A stretch of DNA of 64,000 nucleotides from BJGO01 sp964640655 (lineage in GTDB: Bacteria; Bacteroidota; Bacteroidia; Chitinophagales; UBA10324). A program made the translations under genes and the position numbers. Below are positions 1 to 9,228 of this stretch, one piece after another; the first letter of the stretch is position 1; each line of letters begins with the position of its first letter. Where the stretch lies: NCBI GenBank assembly GCA_964640655.1, contig CAZXFT010000005.1, forward strand, positions 62,001 to 126,000, given 5' to 3'. Below the pieces are notes generated by a model. That model did not search any database. It was given only the letters and a program-made list of their open reading frames with translations, and was not told where the DNA came from.

Positions 1-167
1 AAAATGAACCCCTTATGATAACCTGCACCTAAACTGATTACAGCTGATTCCGTTTCGTTATGGGTATGAGTAATAGACTGAGCTGTAACAATATTGTTAT
101 TTAAAAATATGCAAGCCAATAAGACTGATTTCAAGAAAGGTGTTAAAAGAAAAACAGATTGCTTCAC
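1..167 (-). CDS. Predicted outer-membrane beta-barrel protein, N-terminal fragment (cut by window edge)
   Basis: An open minus-strand frame starts with GTG at 165-167 and runs off the left end (55 codons). It opens with a signal-peptide-like stretch: Lys-2, a hydrophobic core, then ...IVTAQS as a plausible cleavage site. The mature start contains AVISLGAGYHKGF, which resembles a first strand of a small outer-membrane beta-barrel. There is no in-frame ATG upstream, so GTG is the likely start. It is divergent from the beta-barrel gene starting at 295, and the 127 bp between them should hold both promoters. The family cannot be named from this fragment; the OMP reading is inference. Confidence 0.5.
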   Translation of the reverse strand, partial: MKQSVFLLTPFLKSVLLACIFLNNNIVTAQSITHTHNETESAVISLGAGYHKGFI

Positions 168-294
168 AGGACTGAGTTCGATGAAAATACATTTAGATAT
201 CTCTTGAATGAATTAGTGTACAATATGTGCATATTCATTGTTATTCAATTCGGGCCTTAATCTATATTTGAAAGTTAATAAAACAATTTTACTG

Positions 295-987
295 ATGATT
301 AAAACTCTTGCCTGTTTCATCGTTTGCGCCTCATTACCTTATTTAACTATGTCACAGGATTCACAACCAAACAAGTTAAAAATCGGTTTTCAGTTTACAC
401 CTGAAATTACCTGGTTAAAAGCCAAATCGCTGACACTGGAAAACAAAGGCTCTAAATTAGGTTTCAATTTTGGACCTGTATTCGATTATAGTTTCGGTGA
501 CAATTATGCGTTAACAACAGGTATCACCATTAGCCGTTCCAATGGATCACTTACATACAAGGACACAACCCGCTTTAACTCTCAAGAAACTGTATTATAT
601 GAACGCGGATCTTCTGTGGATTACAAGCTTCAATATATTGAAATCCCTATAGCACTTAGATTGAAAACTAACGAAATAGGATATATGACCTACTTTGGTG
701 TATTCGGAATTGTTCCTGCTATCAATATTTCATCTAAAGGTTCATTTGAAAATTTGGCAACTCCCAACATCAAATACGAACCGGAATCAATTAAAAAAGA
801 TGTATCGCTTCCAAACGTTTCTATGCTTATCAGTGCAGGTGCTGCTTACAGCCTATCAAGTAATACTTCGGCATTCTTTTCACTAAATTTTTATAATGGT
901 TTGATTGATGTTACCAGAAATCCTAAAGGCTATAAAACGAAAGCTATATTGAATCGTGTGGGACTTTCACTTGGCATCATGTTTTAA
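295..987 (+). CDS. Outer-membrane beta-barrel protein (PorT-family-like)
   Basis: A 230-residue protein. It has an N-terminal signal peptide (MIKTLACFIVCASL... ending near TMSQ) followed by alternating strands typical of the small Bacteroidota outer-membrane beta-barrel families, such as GFNFGPVFDYSFG, YALTTGITISRSNG, YIEIPIALRLKT and a final RVGLSLGIMF. The aromatic C-terminal Phe fits BAM-dependent insertion. The frame is open upstream to a TTG at 238, but the ATG at 295 places the signal peptide correctly. A strong terminator follows at 1012-1043. A structural or transport role at the outer membrane is likely; substrate and partner are unknown. Confidence 0.75.
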   Translation: MIKTLACFIVCASLPYLTMSQDSQPNKLKIGFQFTPEITWLKAKSLTLENKGSKLGFNFGPVFDYSFGDNYALTTGITISRSNGSLTYKDTTRFNSQETVLYERGSSVDYKLQYIEIPIALRLKTNEIGYMTYFGVFGIVPAINISSKGSFENLATPNIKYEPESIKKDVSLPNVSMLISAGAAYSLSSNTSAFFSLNFYNGLIDVTRNPKGYKTKAILNRVGLSLGIMF

Positions 988-1011
988 CTAACGATAACAC
1001 TTACTTTTAAG

Positions 1012-1043
1012 CCCGCAACATTTAACCCTGTTGCGGGTTTTTT
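1012..1043 (+). terminator. Rho-independent terminator abutting nadE
   Basis: A perfect 9-bp stem, CCCGCAACA (1012-1020) with TGTTGCGGG (1029-1037), has an 8-nt loop and is followed by six T (1038-1043). It ends the beta-barrel gene. Its T-tract finishes only 5 nt before the GTG start of nadE at 1049, so it could also attenuate nadE. Confidence 0.85.
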
Positions 1044-1048
1044 ATTTC

Positions 1049-2677
1049 GTGAAAATCACACTTGCACAACAGAATTACATCATTGGCGATTTTGAGCACA
1101 ATACCCAAAAAATCATTACTGCCATTCATCAGGCCTTATCAGTAGGTAGTCAGCTCATTGTATTTCCCGAACTTTCCATTTGCGGTTATCCTCCACGCGA
1201 CTTTCTGGAGTTTAAAGATTTTATTAGTCGCTGCGAAGACTCTATACAAAAAATAGCATCTCATACAAAAAATATTGGAGTAATAGTAGGTGCACCTTCT
1301 GTTAATCCAGACGCGCTTGGTAAAGATTTATTCAACTCCGCTTATTATATCTATGAAGGCAAGGTGCAGCAAGTGGTGCATAAAACACTATTACCTACTT
1401 ATGATGTTTTTGATGAAGTACGATATTTTGAATCTGCCAGAGATCAAAAAATTATTATTCATCAAGGTAAACGTATTGCTTTAACAGTTTGTGAAGACAT
1501 ATGGAATACCGGAAATAATCCGCTTTATACCATCACTCCCCTCGACATCCTCTCCATACAACAACCCGAAATAATCATCAATATTTCCGCTTCACCATTT
1601 GACTTTGAACAAAACAACAAGCGCAAAGAACTAATAGCAGGTATTTGTAAAAAATATCGGTTGCCATTACTCTATTGCAATACTACGGGGGCACACACGG
1701 AACTCATCTTTGACGGAGGTTCTCTGATCTATAATGAATTGGGACATCCTGTGCATCAACTTCCCTTTTTTGAAGAAGCCCTGCATACCATTCATACTTC
1801 TGAATTAAAAAGTAATCCCGGAATTATCAATCCTGAAAAAACTCAACTCATTCATGATGCGTTGGTCCATGGAATCAGCGAGTACTTCAATAAATTGAAT
1901 TTTAATAAAGCCATTCTCGGGTTAAGCGGTGGTGTTGATTCTGCCCTAGTTCTTGCTCTGGCAGCAAAGGCACTCGGGCCGGAAAATATTCTTGCAGTTC
2001 TCATGCCTTCAGAGTTCTCTTCGGAGCATTCCATCAGTGATTCACTTGAATTATGCAACAGATTGGATGTAACGCATCATATTATACCAATCCATGAAAC
2101 CTTTCATTCAGCATTAAACACACTGCAACCCTATTTCGGGAAAACGGCATTCAATATTGCCGAAGAAAATATGCAAGCTCGTATAAGAGCATTATTTCTT
2201 ATGGCGCTGAGTAATAAGCAAGGCTATATTTTGCTTAACACCTCAAATAAAAGTGAGGCAGCTGTTGGCTATGGAACTTTATATGGTGACATGTGTGGCG
2301 GCTTGAGTGTTATTGGGGATTTATATAAAACACAGGTATATGAACTTTGTGCATACATCAACCGAATTCAGGAAATTATCCCGATAAATATTCTTACCAA
2401 AGAACCTTCGGCAGAATTAAGGCCTAATCAGAAAGACAGCGACTCTCTTCCGGAGTATGGCATGTTAGATAAAATCCTCTCTCATTATATAGAAGAACGC
2501 CAAGGACCGGTAGAAATTAAAGCTCTTGGATACGATGAATCACTGGTAAACCGTGTATTGCGTCTAGTTAACATGAATGAATATAAAAGGCATCAGACAC
2601 CACCGATACTTCGGGTATCTCCAAAGGCATTTGGCAGTGGCAGAAGATTGCCTATTGTTGGCAAGTATTTAGAATGA
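1049..2677 (+). CDS. nadE: NAD(+) synthase, glutamine-hydrolysing
   Basis: Catalyses the last step of NAD synthesis: deamido-NAD + ATP + Gln to NAD. It is a 542-residue two-domain protein. The N-terminal nitrilase-type glutaminase domain (about 1-250) shows the Glu-Lys-Cys triad as E41 (FPELS), K112 (HKTLLP) and C148 (VCEDIW). The C-terminal ATP-pyrophosphatase synthetase domain has the SGGVDS P-loop at 293-298. The frame extends to a TTG at 1031, but that codon lies inside the 3' arm of the preceding terminator and the extra residues are not conserved in type, so GTG at 1049 (VKITLAQQNYIIGDF) is preferred. The fused amidotransferase form means Gln, not free ammonia, can be the nitrogen donor. 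Confidence 0.95.
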   Translation: MKITLAQQNYIIGDFEHNTQKIITAIHQALSVGSQLIVFPELSICGYPPRDFLEFKDFISRCEDSIQKIASHTKNIGVIVGAPSVNPDALGKDLFNSAYYIYEGKVQQVVHKTLLPTYDVFDEVRYFESARDQKIIIHQGKRIALTVCEDIWNTGNNPLYTITPLDILSIQQPEIIINISASPFDFEQNNKRKELIAGICKKYRLPLLYCNTTGAHTELIFDGGSLIYNELGHPVHQLPFFEEALHTIHTSELKSNPGIINPEKTQLIHDALVHGISEYFNKLNFNKAILGLSGGVDSALVLALAAKALGPENILAVLMPSEFSSEHSISDSLELCNRLDVTHHIIPIHETFHSALNTLQPYFGKTAFNIAEENMQARIRALFLMALSNKQGYILLNTSNKSEAAVGYGTLYGDMCGGLSVIGDLYKTQVYELCAYINRIQEIIPINILTKEPSAELRPNQKDSDSLPEYGMLDKILSHYIEERQGPVEIKALGYDESLVNRVLRLVNMNEYKRHQTPPILRVSPKAFGSGRRLPIVGKYLE

Positions 2678-2731
2678 TTTTTAGATTATTTACTCACTAT
2701 AACTCACATATTACCGTATTTGAACAGGATA

Positions 2732-2761
2732 TTGTTAATACCAATTCAAAGCATAAATTTG
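2732..2761 (+). promoter_or_regulatory. Bacteroidota sigma-A-type promoter candidate
   Basis: TTG at 2732-2734, a 19-nt spacer, then TAAATTTG at 2754-2761, which matches the TTG/TAnnTTTG consensus of Bacteroidota vegetative promoters. Initiation about 7 nt downstream would fall almost at the start of the following CDS. Confidence 0.5.
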
Positions 2762-2768
2762 TGTTCCT

Positions 2769-4163
2769 TTGCAATTGACCAAACTGACTTTTAGACTCTT
2801 TTTAGCCTTAACTGCTTCGTTCTTGACCACGATAGTTTATGGACAAACTCCTGAACAGGATTGCGTTAATGCTATTCAGGTATGCAGTACCTCATTTAAC
2901 CAGAACATTTCCAGCGTTGGTTTTGGTACCGTTCAGGAATTAAGTTACCCGTTCACAACTTCTTGCCTTGCTGCAGGTGAGCAAAACAGTACCTGGTACA
3001 CCTTTACCGTTACCACAGCAGGTACACTTGAATTCACTTTAACCCCTGCCGCATTTACTGATGATTACGACTGGGCTATTTTTAATATTACAGGTACTGG
3101 CTGTCCAGGAATAGCAAACGGTACTGCAACTGAAGTAGCATGCAACTATTCTGTATTTCCGGGGGCTACCGGAATGAATGCAGGCGGCACACTTTTTAGC
3201 GCCGGACCGCTTGACTCTAATAGCGGCGCTGCCATTAATCTGATAGCCGGCAATACTTACGCTATGGTCATTAATAATGCTACCAGTTCAACAGGAGGAT
3301 ATCAGCTGGATTTTAATGGCACAGCAAATCTTTTAGATAATCAAATACCTACACCGGATTCCATACTGCATCGCAGCTGCGACCAGCAGGACACCCTGTA
3401 TATTCAAATGTCCGAAACAGTACTGTGTAATTCTATTGCTGCCGATGGTTCTGATTTTGATTTTTCAGGTCCTTCAGGCGGATCCGTTTATAGCGCCTTT
3501 GGTGTTGGCTGTGGCTCAGTCACCTCTACAAATTTAATTGGGATAGTGCTCAACAGTCCAATTGTATATAATGGCCAATACACCTTAACCATCAAAACCG
3601 GAACCGATGGAACTACTGTAACTGACATTTGTGGAAATGCTACACCGGATAATTATAAGCTCACCTATATCATAACGAATATTCCTACTGTTGATCTGGG
3701 GAACGACACCGCTATGTGCGACGGCGAAGTACTGGTTTTTGATGCAACAAATAACAATGCCACATACTATTGGTCTAATGGTGTACAGGCACCGGTTATT
3801 TCTATTGATGACTATCCCGTGCTGCTTTGGGTTTATGTTGACCGAAATGGATGCTATGCTAAAGACAGCATTGATATTGAATCCGCCTGCTCCATTTTTT
3901 TACCAAATGCCTTTTCACCCAACGGCGATGGTATAAACGACGTATTTGGTGCTATATCGGCACAATTAAATACTTATGAAATATCCGTTTACGACAGATG
4001 GGGTGTACGCGTGTTTTTCTCAAACAACATTAAGAATGTTTGGGATGGAACTGATGGGTGGGGCGTACCGTTTCCTCTTGGTGTATATGTTTACCTCGTT
4101 ACCGGTACTTTCAGAAATGGTGAAACATTCAAAAAATTTGGAAATGTTTCCTTACTCCGATAA
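2769..4163 (+). CDS. Secreted T9SS cargo with type B (gliding-motility) C-terminal domain
   Basis: A 464-residue exported protein. The N-terminal signal peptide ends near VYGQ. The body is rich in Thr, Ser and Gly and has paired Cys residues, with an early segment resembling secreted beta-sandwich modules. The last ~85 residues form the gliding-motility-associated (type B) T9SS sorting domain, recognisable by NAFSPNGDGINDVF, ISVYDRWG, WDGT and PLGVYVYLVTG. Type B cargo is generally retained on the surface with PorP/SprF-type partners; one such partner lies at 31839-32867, not adjacent. No ATG is available: the start is TTG at 2769 or TTG two codons later at 2775. Ligand and function are unknown. 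Confidence 0.85.
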   Translation: MQLTKLTFRLFLALTASFLTTIVYGQTPEQDCVNAIQVCSTSFNQNISSVGFGTVQELSYPFTTSCLAAGEQNSTWYTFTVTTAGTLEFTLTPAAFTDDYDWAIFNITGTGCPGIANGTATEVACNYSVFPGATGMNAGGTLFSAGPLDSNSGAAINLIAGNTYAMVINNATSSTGGYQLDFNGTANLLDNQIPTPDSILHRSCDQQDTLYIQMSETVLCNSIAADGSDFDFSGPSGGSVYSAFGVGCGSVTSTNLIGIVLNSPIVYNGQYTLTIKTGTDGTTVTDICGNATPDNYKLTYIITNIPTVDLGNDTAMCDGEVLVFDATNNNATYYWSNGVQAPVISIDDYPVLLWVYVDRNGCYAKDSIDIESACSIFLPNAFSPNGDGINDVFGAISAQLNTYEISVYDRWGVRVFFSNNIKNVWDGTDGWGVPFPLGVYVYLVTGTFRNGETFKKFGNVSLLR

Positions 4164-4198
4164 TTTCCTATTTTTAAACTCCTAAATAAAAAAAGACC

Positions 4199-6712
4199 AT
4201 GAATAGCATCAGAGTCATAGCTCTTTGGATTGCCATCCTTATTATAACAGTGCTTAAAGCAAAAGCACAATTGGTGATTAATGAATATTCCTGCGGAAAT
4301 ATTAATACCGTGACAGATAATTTCGGTAGTCGCGAAGACTGGATTGAATTGTATAATTCCGGTGCTACAGCAATTGATTTAACCGGTTACTGCATGTCCG
4401 ACAGGGCTAATAATCCTACCAAATGGCCTTTCCCCAGTGGATCTATTGCTCCAAATGGTTTTGTAAGAATATGGGCAAGTGGAAGAGATGTAGTTGTTGG
4501 AAATAATTATCACTCCAACTTTACAGTTCTTCAAACAGAAAATGAAAAAATTATTCTGGCAACATCTGCAGGTGTAATCATTGACAGCTTAACATTAAAA
4601 AGACATCAGGCTAACCACTCATGGGGACGCACAACTAATGGAGCAAACACATGGAGCATATTCACGACTCCCACTGTAAATGCATCTAACAATACCGTGA
4701 CACCTTATGCACGATACGCCAACATGCCTACTTTCAGCCAGAATGCTGGTTATTATTCAAATTCAGTTAGTGTAAACATTTCGACTAATGAAAGCAATGC
4801 CACGGTATATTATACAACAAATGGATTTGTTCCAACAACTGCATCAAACGTTTACAGTTCATCTCTCACTTTCAATACCACAACAGTATTAAAATCTTAT
4901 GTTGTTGTAACTGATCCTACCGTTCTCCCCAGTTTCTATGAGTTCTCTACCTACTTTATTAATGAAGGTCCATTTACTGTTCCTGTATTTTCTATCTCCG
5001 GCGATCAGGTTCAAAACTTGTTGGATGGTAATAGCAGTCTTAATCCTGTTACCTCTCTTGAATACTTTGAAACTGATCAACAACGCAAATTCAAAACCGT
5101 TGGACGTACTGACAAACATGGCAATGACTCTTGGGCATATGACCAAAGAGGCATCGATTTCTCTGCCTGGGATCAATATGGGTACAGCCATTTAATGAAG
5201 TATAAGATATTCCCTCGTACAAACAGACAAAAATTCCAGCGAATTATGTTCAAAGCCGGAGCATCTGACAGTTATCCGGGTAGTGGATGGTTGCCCAGTT
5301 GTCATTTACGCGATGCCTTTGTTCAGGATTACGCTCAAAAAATCGGGTTAGATTTTGATTGCAGAACATTAAAACACAACATACTTTATGTAAATGGTCA
5401 ATATTGGGGCTTTTATGAGACGCGCGAAAAAATGGATGACAAGGATTATACTAGTTATTATTATAATCAAGGTGGAAATGACATTGATTTGTTGAAATAT
5501 TGGGGTGGCTTACAGGTTGATTATGGCAGTGATACAGGTTGGATCAACTTATTCAATTATGTAATGGCCAATACAATGACTGACCCTGTGGCTTACAATA
5601 ATGTAAAATCAAGATTAGATTTCAGTAGCATTATAGATAATTGTATCTATAACACTTACATCGTAAACAGCGACTGGATCAACTGGAACACCATGTGGTG
5701 GAGAGGCAGAAATCCTGCTGGTGATAAACGCAAATGGCGTTACTCAGGCTGGGATATGGATAACGTGTTTAACCTTGGCCAGAACTACAGTGGTTGGCAA
5801 ACAACTGGGCCGACTGCCGACCCGTGTGATCTTCAAAACAATTTTCCAAATGCCGGACCTAATATGGGTCACTTAAAAATATTAACAAAGCTTTTGGAAA
5901 ATGACGAGTTTAAAGAAATGTATATCAACCGTTATGCTGACCTTATTAACGGTTATCTGAGTTGCGATTCTACATTGGCACACTTAGACTGGTTCTTAAG
6001 TATTATGAACCCGGAAATGCCTAAACAAATTCAGCGCTGGGGTGGATCTATGGCTACCTGGAATAATAATGTTCAAACCATGAAAAACTTCATCAATGCT
6101 CGCTGTAATTTTATCGCAGGAAGTTTGGTGGACTGTTATCAGGTTACCGGTCCTTATCAACTAACGGTAAAAATTAATCCTCCTGGCAGTGGCACTGTTA
6201 CGATCGGAACATTTACACCTCAAGTATATCCATACACAGGCACTTACTTTGGTGACATAAATGTAAAACTCCAGGCCAATCCTGTTACAGACTATGTGTT
6301 TGGTTACTGGATACCCAATAACAATGCTGTTACTCCTACATTCTTATCTGATACCATAAAAATGAATCTGAGCATACCGGATACAATCGTTGCACAGTTT
6401 AAATACTGGCCATCAGTTGTTAATAGTGTTACCGAATTACCGGAATTCACAACAAGTATCTTCCCTACCCTTACTAACAATAACCTCATAGTTGATTATA
6501 AGGGCAATAGCTTCAATAATAACGTAAGCTGCATAATTTATTCTATCACCGGAATGATGGTTGCTGATTTAAGTGCTTCTTTCTCCAATGCCACTGAGAA
6601 TCGTGTGGTAATTAACCTGCGCGAACTGAACATTGCACCGGGAATGTACTTTGTTGAACTGAATAATGGTGAAAAGAGAGAAACCACTAAGGTGGTTTAC
6701 CAAAACGATTAA
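4199..6712 (+). CDS. Secreted CotH-kinase-like protein with lamin-tail and T9SS type A domains
   Basis: An 837-residue multidomain exported protein. In order: signal peptide (to about AKAQ); lamin-tail domain (LVINEYSCGN... DWIELYN.. AIDLTGYCMSD); a chitobiase/FN3-like module (NATVYYTTNGFVPTTAS); a CotH-type kinase domain (about 270-620) with YVNGQYWGFYETREKMD and the metal-binding SGWDMDNVF, D519 and D521; a divergent InlB-like repeat (VKINPPGSGTV); and a C-terminal type A T9SS sorting domain (SITGMMV...PGMYFVEL). CotH proteins are atypical kinases known from spore coats; here the enzyme would act outside the cell. It lies 35 bp after the preceding T9SS cargo gene and probably shares its transcript. 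The substrate is unknown. Confidence 0.88.
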   Translation: MNSIRVIALWIAILIITVLKAKAQLVINEYSCGNINTVTDNFGSREDWIELYNSGATAIDLTGYCMSDRANNPTKWPFPSGSIAPNGFVRIWASGRDVVVGNNYHSNFTVLQTENEKIILATSAGVIIDSLTLKRHQANHSWGRTTNGANTWSIFTTPTVNASNNTVTPYARYANMPTFSQNAGYYSNSVSVNISTNESNATVYYTTNGFVPTTASNVYSSSLTFNTTTVLKSYVVVTDPTVLPSFYEFSTYFINEGPFTVPVFSISGDQVQNLLDGNSSLNPVTSLEYFETDQQRKFKTVGRTDKHGNDSWAYDQRGIDFSAWDQYGYSHLMKYKIFPRTNRQKFQRIMFKAGASDSYPGSGWLPSCHLRDAFVQDYAQKIGLDFDCRTLKHNILYVNGQYWGFYETREKMDDKDYTSYYYNQGGNDIDLLKYWGGLQVDYGSDTGWINLFNYVMANTMTDPVAYNNVKSRLDFSSIIDNCIYNTYIVNSDWINWNTMWWRGRNPAGDKRKWRYSGWDMDNVFNLGQNYSGWQTTGPTADPCDLQNNFPNAGPNMGHLKILTKLLENDEFKEMYINRYADLINGYLSCDSTLAHLDWFLSIMNPEMPKQIQRWGGSMATWNNNVQTMKNFINARCNFIAGSLVDCYQVTGPYQLTVKINPPGSGTVTIGTFTPQVYPYTGTYFGDINVKLQANPVTDYVFGYWIPNNNAVTPTFLSDTIKMNLSIPDTIVAQFKYWPSVVNSVTELPEFTTSIFPTLTNNNLIVDYKGNSFNNNVSCIIYSITGMMVADLSASFSNATENRVVINLRELNIAPGMYFVELNNGEKRETTKVVYQND

Positions 6713-6741
6713 GGATAATTATTTATTTTAAGAACTCTAAT

Positions 6742-6770
6742 AACCTCTGCCTAAAGGCAGAGGTTTTTTT
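6742..6770 (+). terminator. Rho-independent terminator
   Basis: Perfect 10-bp stem AACCTCTGCC (6742-6751) / GGCAGAGGTT (6756-6765) with a TAAA loop and a T-run into 6770. It separates the CotH gene from convergent metF and overlaps the metF stop codon. Confidence 0.9.
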
Positions 6771-7722
6771 ATGCCAACTGCTTCACAATATTATAAGCAG
6801 GCACCGGGTTACTCATGGTATAAAAATGCAGGCAGTTAAATCCATTTTGCATCAACTCCTTACACTGTGATATACTCCATTCAAGTCCAACTCGTGTTAC
6901 ATCCTCATCAGATTTACATTTCTCCAACTCATTAGCCATGGTCTCTGGAAAGTTGACATAAAACACACGAGGCATATTATACACCTGACGCATATTCGTG
7001 AGTGGTTTAATACCTGGAATGATAGGAACCGTGATTCCTGTTTCTCGACAAGCTTTTACAAAATCGAAGAACTTTTTATTATCGAAGAATAATTGCGTTA
7101 CAATATAATCGGCACCGGCATCCACTTTAGCTTTCAGATATTTTAAATCGGTGCTCATGTTCAGTGCCTCGTAGTGTTTCTCCGGATAGCCACCAACACC
7201 AATACAAAAGTTAGATGGCATGGTATTCTTTAAATCATCTTCGAGGTAAATTCCTTTGTTCATATTCACCACCTGCTTCACTAAATCTACTGCATAACCA
7301 TGACCATATTTTTCGGCGGTAAATACATCCTCGCTCTTCATTTTATCTCCCCGAATGAGCAAAACATTTTCAATACCGAGGAAATTTAATTCAATCAATA
7401 AATCTTCTGTTTCATCAATAGTAAAACCACCACAAATCAAATGAGGTACAGCATCCACTTTATACTTGGTTTGAATAGCCGCACAAATACCCGCAGTGCC
7501 AGGACGTTTGCTGATCATCTTTTTCTGAAAAAGACCTTCAGCTGTTTTCTTATAAATAAAGTCTGAACGGTGGTAGGTTACATTGATGAATGGCGGTTTA
7601 AATTCCATCAATGGATCCAAGCAATTATAGATAGACTGTATGCCTTTGCCTTTTAAAGGCGGTAATATTTCGAACGAAAAAACTTTTTTGTCTTTGCCTG
7701 CTATATGATCTATAACTTTCAT
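6769..7722 (-). CDS. metF: 5,10-methylenetetrahydrofolate reductase
   Basis: A 317-residue FAD-dependent TIM-barrel enzyme that reduces methylene-THF to methyl-THF for methionine synthesis. Family hallmarks include the N-terminal FSFEILPP catalytic-Glu segment, NVTYHRSD, GIENVLLIRGD, CIGVGGYPEKH, GADYIVTQLFFD and PIIPGIKPL. Length and order fit bacterial MetF without the eukaryotic regulatory domain. It is last in the minus-strand run glyS-lipoprotein-gmk-apaG-metF, 59 bp after apaG. No SAM riboswitch or other leader element is visible upstream. Confidence 0.95.
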   Translation of the reverse strand: MKVIDHIAGKDKKVFSFEILPPLKGKGIQSIYNCLDPLMEFKPPFINVTYHRSDFIYKKTAEGLFQKKMISKRPGTAGICAAIQTKYKVDAVPHLICGGFTIDETEDLLIELNFLGIENVLLIRGDKMKSEDVFTAEKYGHGYAVDLVKQVVNMNKGIYLEDDLKNTMPSNFCIGVGGYPEKHYEALNMSTDLKYLKAKVDAGADYIVTQLFFDNKKFFDFVKACRETGITVPIIPGIKPLTNMRQVYNMPRVFYVNFPETMANELEKCKSDEDVTRVGLEWSISQCKELMQNGFNCLHFYTMSNPVPAYNIVKQLA

Positions 7723-7781
7723 CTACACAAAATTTAGAGTGGCAAAAGTATAAGAATTGTATTGCTTTAAAGCAGATGCAC

Positions 7782-8168
7782 TTAATTCATCTTGAAAGGC
7801 GCTATCAAAGGAAACTCAGGTATTTCCACTTTGAAAAGCTTACCGTCAATTAAACGCTCCATTGTATAAAAACCACGCATCTTGCCCATCTCGGTCCTGA
7901 GGTGCGAACCACTGATATATGGATGAGTTTGACCGGGTTCAATGATGGGCTGCTGTCCCACCACGCCTTCGCCTTCCACTTCGCGCATCACGCCATTGGA
8001 ATCTACAACTACCCAGTTGCGACGAAGCAACTTAATGGTATATTCACTCTCGTTGGTGATAGCTATGCGGTAAGCAAACATAAACTCATTGTTGAGCGGC
8101 TGCGAATATTCCGGCTGATAAAAGGTTTCCACTGAAATCTTGACACCGTTGGTTATCTTGGTTAGCAT
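7782..8168 (-). CDS. apaG: ApaG-domain protein
   Basis: A 128-residue single-domain protein of the ApaG/DUF525 family, a fibronectin-III-like beta fold. Diagnostic segments are FMFAYRIAITNES, LLRRNWVVVDSNG, EGEGVVGQQPIIEPGQ and YTMERLIDGKLF. In other bacteria ApaG is linked to Co/Mg resistance and is homologous to a domain in F-box proteins and polymerase-delta-interacting protein; its molecular role is unresolved. It lies 50 bp downstream of gmk in the same orientation, so co-transcription is likely. Confidence 0.93.
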   Translation of the reverse strand: MLTKITNGVKISVETFYQPEYSQPLNNEFMFAYRIAITNESEYTIKLLRRNWVVVDSNGVMREVEGEGVVGQQPIIEPGQTHPYISGSHLRTEMGKMRGFYTMERLIDGKLFKVEIPEFPLIAPFKMN

Positions 8169-8218
8169 ATTTATAATTACACAACGAAGATATTAATATT
8201 GTCAGGTCATCAAAATTT

Positions 8219-8809
8219 TTAATCGTCTTTTTTCAGATTTTTTTCAACGAAATTTTTAATAATTTTTTCTATCTCTGCTTTCGCAATTTCAAGATTATCG
8301 TTAACAATCACTGCATCAAAGCGGTTTTCCATTGTCAACTCATCCCGCACCTTGGCTAAGCGTATCTGAATCTTTTCTTCAGGCTCAGTAGCACGGGCTC
8401 TGAGTCGTCTTTCAAGAATCTCAATGCTTGGTGCCTTAATAAAAACAGATAATGAGTGATTTGAAAAAATGGTTTTAAGATGCAATGCCCCTTGAACATC
8501 TACATCAAATAACACAATGTGATGTTTACTCCATATTCGTTGCAATTCTGATTTTAACGTACCATAAAATGAGCCTTGATAAACTTCTTCATACTCCACA
8601 AACTCATCGGCGGCAATGCGTCTTTGAAATTCTTCGTTGCTGATGAAGTAATAGTCTTTACCGTGTTGTTCATTTTGTCGCGGAGTGCGTGTGCAGGCAG
8701 ACACTGAAAACTCAAGTACAGGAAATTGCGACAACAGATGTTTTACCAGTGTTGTTTTTCCTGAGCCCGATGGTGCAGTAATGATGATTACTTTATTGTG
8801 ATGCTGCAT
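8219..8809 (-). CDS. gmk: Guanylate kinase
   Basis: A 196-residue P-loop kinase that phosphorylates GMP to GDP. The Walker A motif is PSGSGKTT at residues 13-20. GMP-binding and lid segments are visible: FSVSACTRTPRQNEQHGKDYYFI, FVEYEEVYQGSFYGT, VLFDVDVQGA, and RLRARATEPEEKIQIRL. The frame opens at a TTG (8818), but the ATG at 8809 gives the standard start MQHHNKVIIITAPSG. It is in a run with glyS upstream and apaG/metF downstream. Confidence 0.95.
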   Translation of the reverse strand: MQHHNKVIIITAPSGSGKTTLVKHLLSQFPVLEFSVSACTRTPRQNEQHGKDYYFISNEEFQRRIAADEFVEYEEVYQGSFYGTLKSELQRIWSKHHIVLFDVDVQGALHLKTIFSNHSLSVFIKAPSIEILERRLRARATEPEEKIQIRLAKVRDELTMENRFDAVIVNDNLEIAKAEIEKIIKNFVEKNLKKDD

Positions 8810-8826
8810 GCTTTGCAATAATAAAA

Positions 8827-9210
8827 CTAATACACGATTACCTGATTCACTACAGATTTATACGGTGTGTAAACTGTTTTAATTTTAATTCCTAAAGCCG
8901 GATGTTCAACACGAATGGCATATTGTACTGAATCGAGTTTTAAAAATGATGTAATACCGTTTACATCGGTCAACTTTGAAATCAAGAGATTCTCGTTGTT
9001 GTTGGCCTCGTTAAAATTCTGAAACAAGTAAACAGGAAAGTGATGTAAGGGAGTATCTGTTACAATACCTAAAGAATCAGGAAAGTAATGCCTGACTTCT
9101 ATATTGAGTGTGGATGAGATATCTGTTTTAACCTCCTGACTCTGATTATTATCTTTAGTACAAGCAGTGAGAAATGCTATGAATGAAGTGAAAATAAACA
9201 GATGTTTCAT
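8827..9210 (-). CDS. Small lipoprotein, unknown function
   Basis: A 127-residue predicted lipoprotein. MKHLFIFTSFIAFLTAC gives a short signal peptide with an LTAC lipobox, followed by a Lys/Asp/Asn-rich linker. The rest looks like a single beta-sandwich: LNIEVRHYFPD, HFPVYLFQNFNEANN, and TSFLKLDSVQYAIRVEHP, a carboxypeptidase-regulatory/transthyretin-like pattern. It sits between glyS (18 bp upstream) and gmk, with the stop only 17 bp before gmk's ATG. The ATG at 9210 is chosen over a GTG three codons earlier because it starts the signal peptide. No specific function is recognised. Confidence 0.8.
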   Translation of the reverse strand: MKHLFIFTSFIAFLTACTKDNNQSQEVKTDISSTLNIEVRHYFPDSLGIVTDTPLHHFPVYLFQNFNEANNNENLLISKLTDVNGITSFLKLDSVQYAIRVEHPALGIKIKTVYTPYKSVVNQVIVY

Positions 9211-9228
9211 AAACAACACGCTCGAAAA

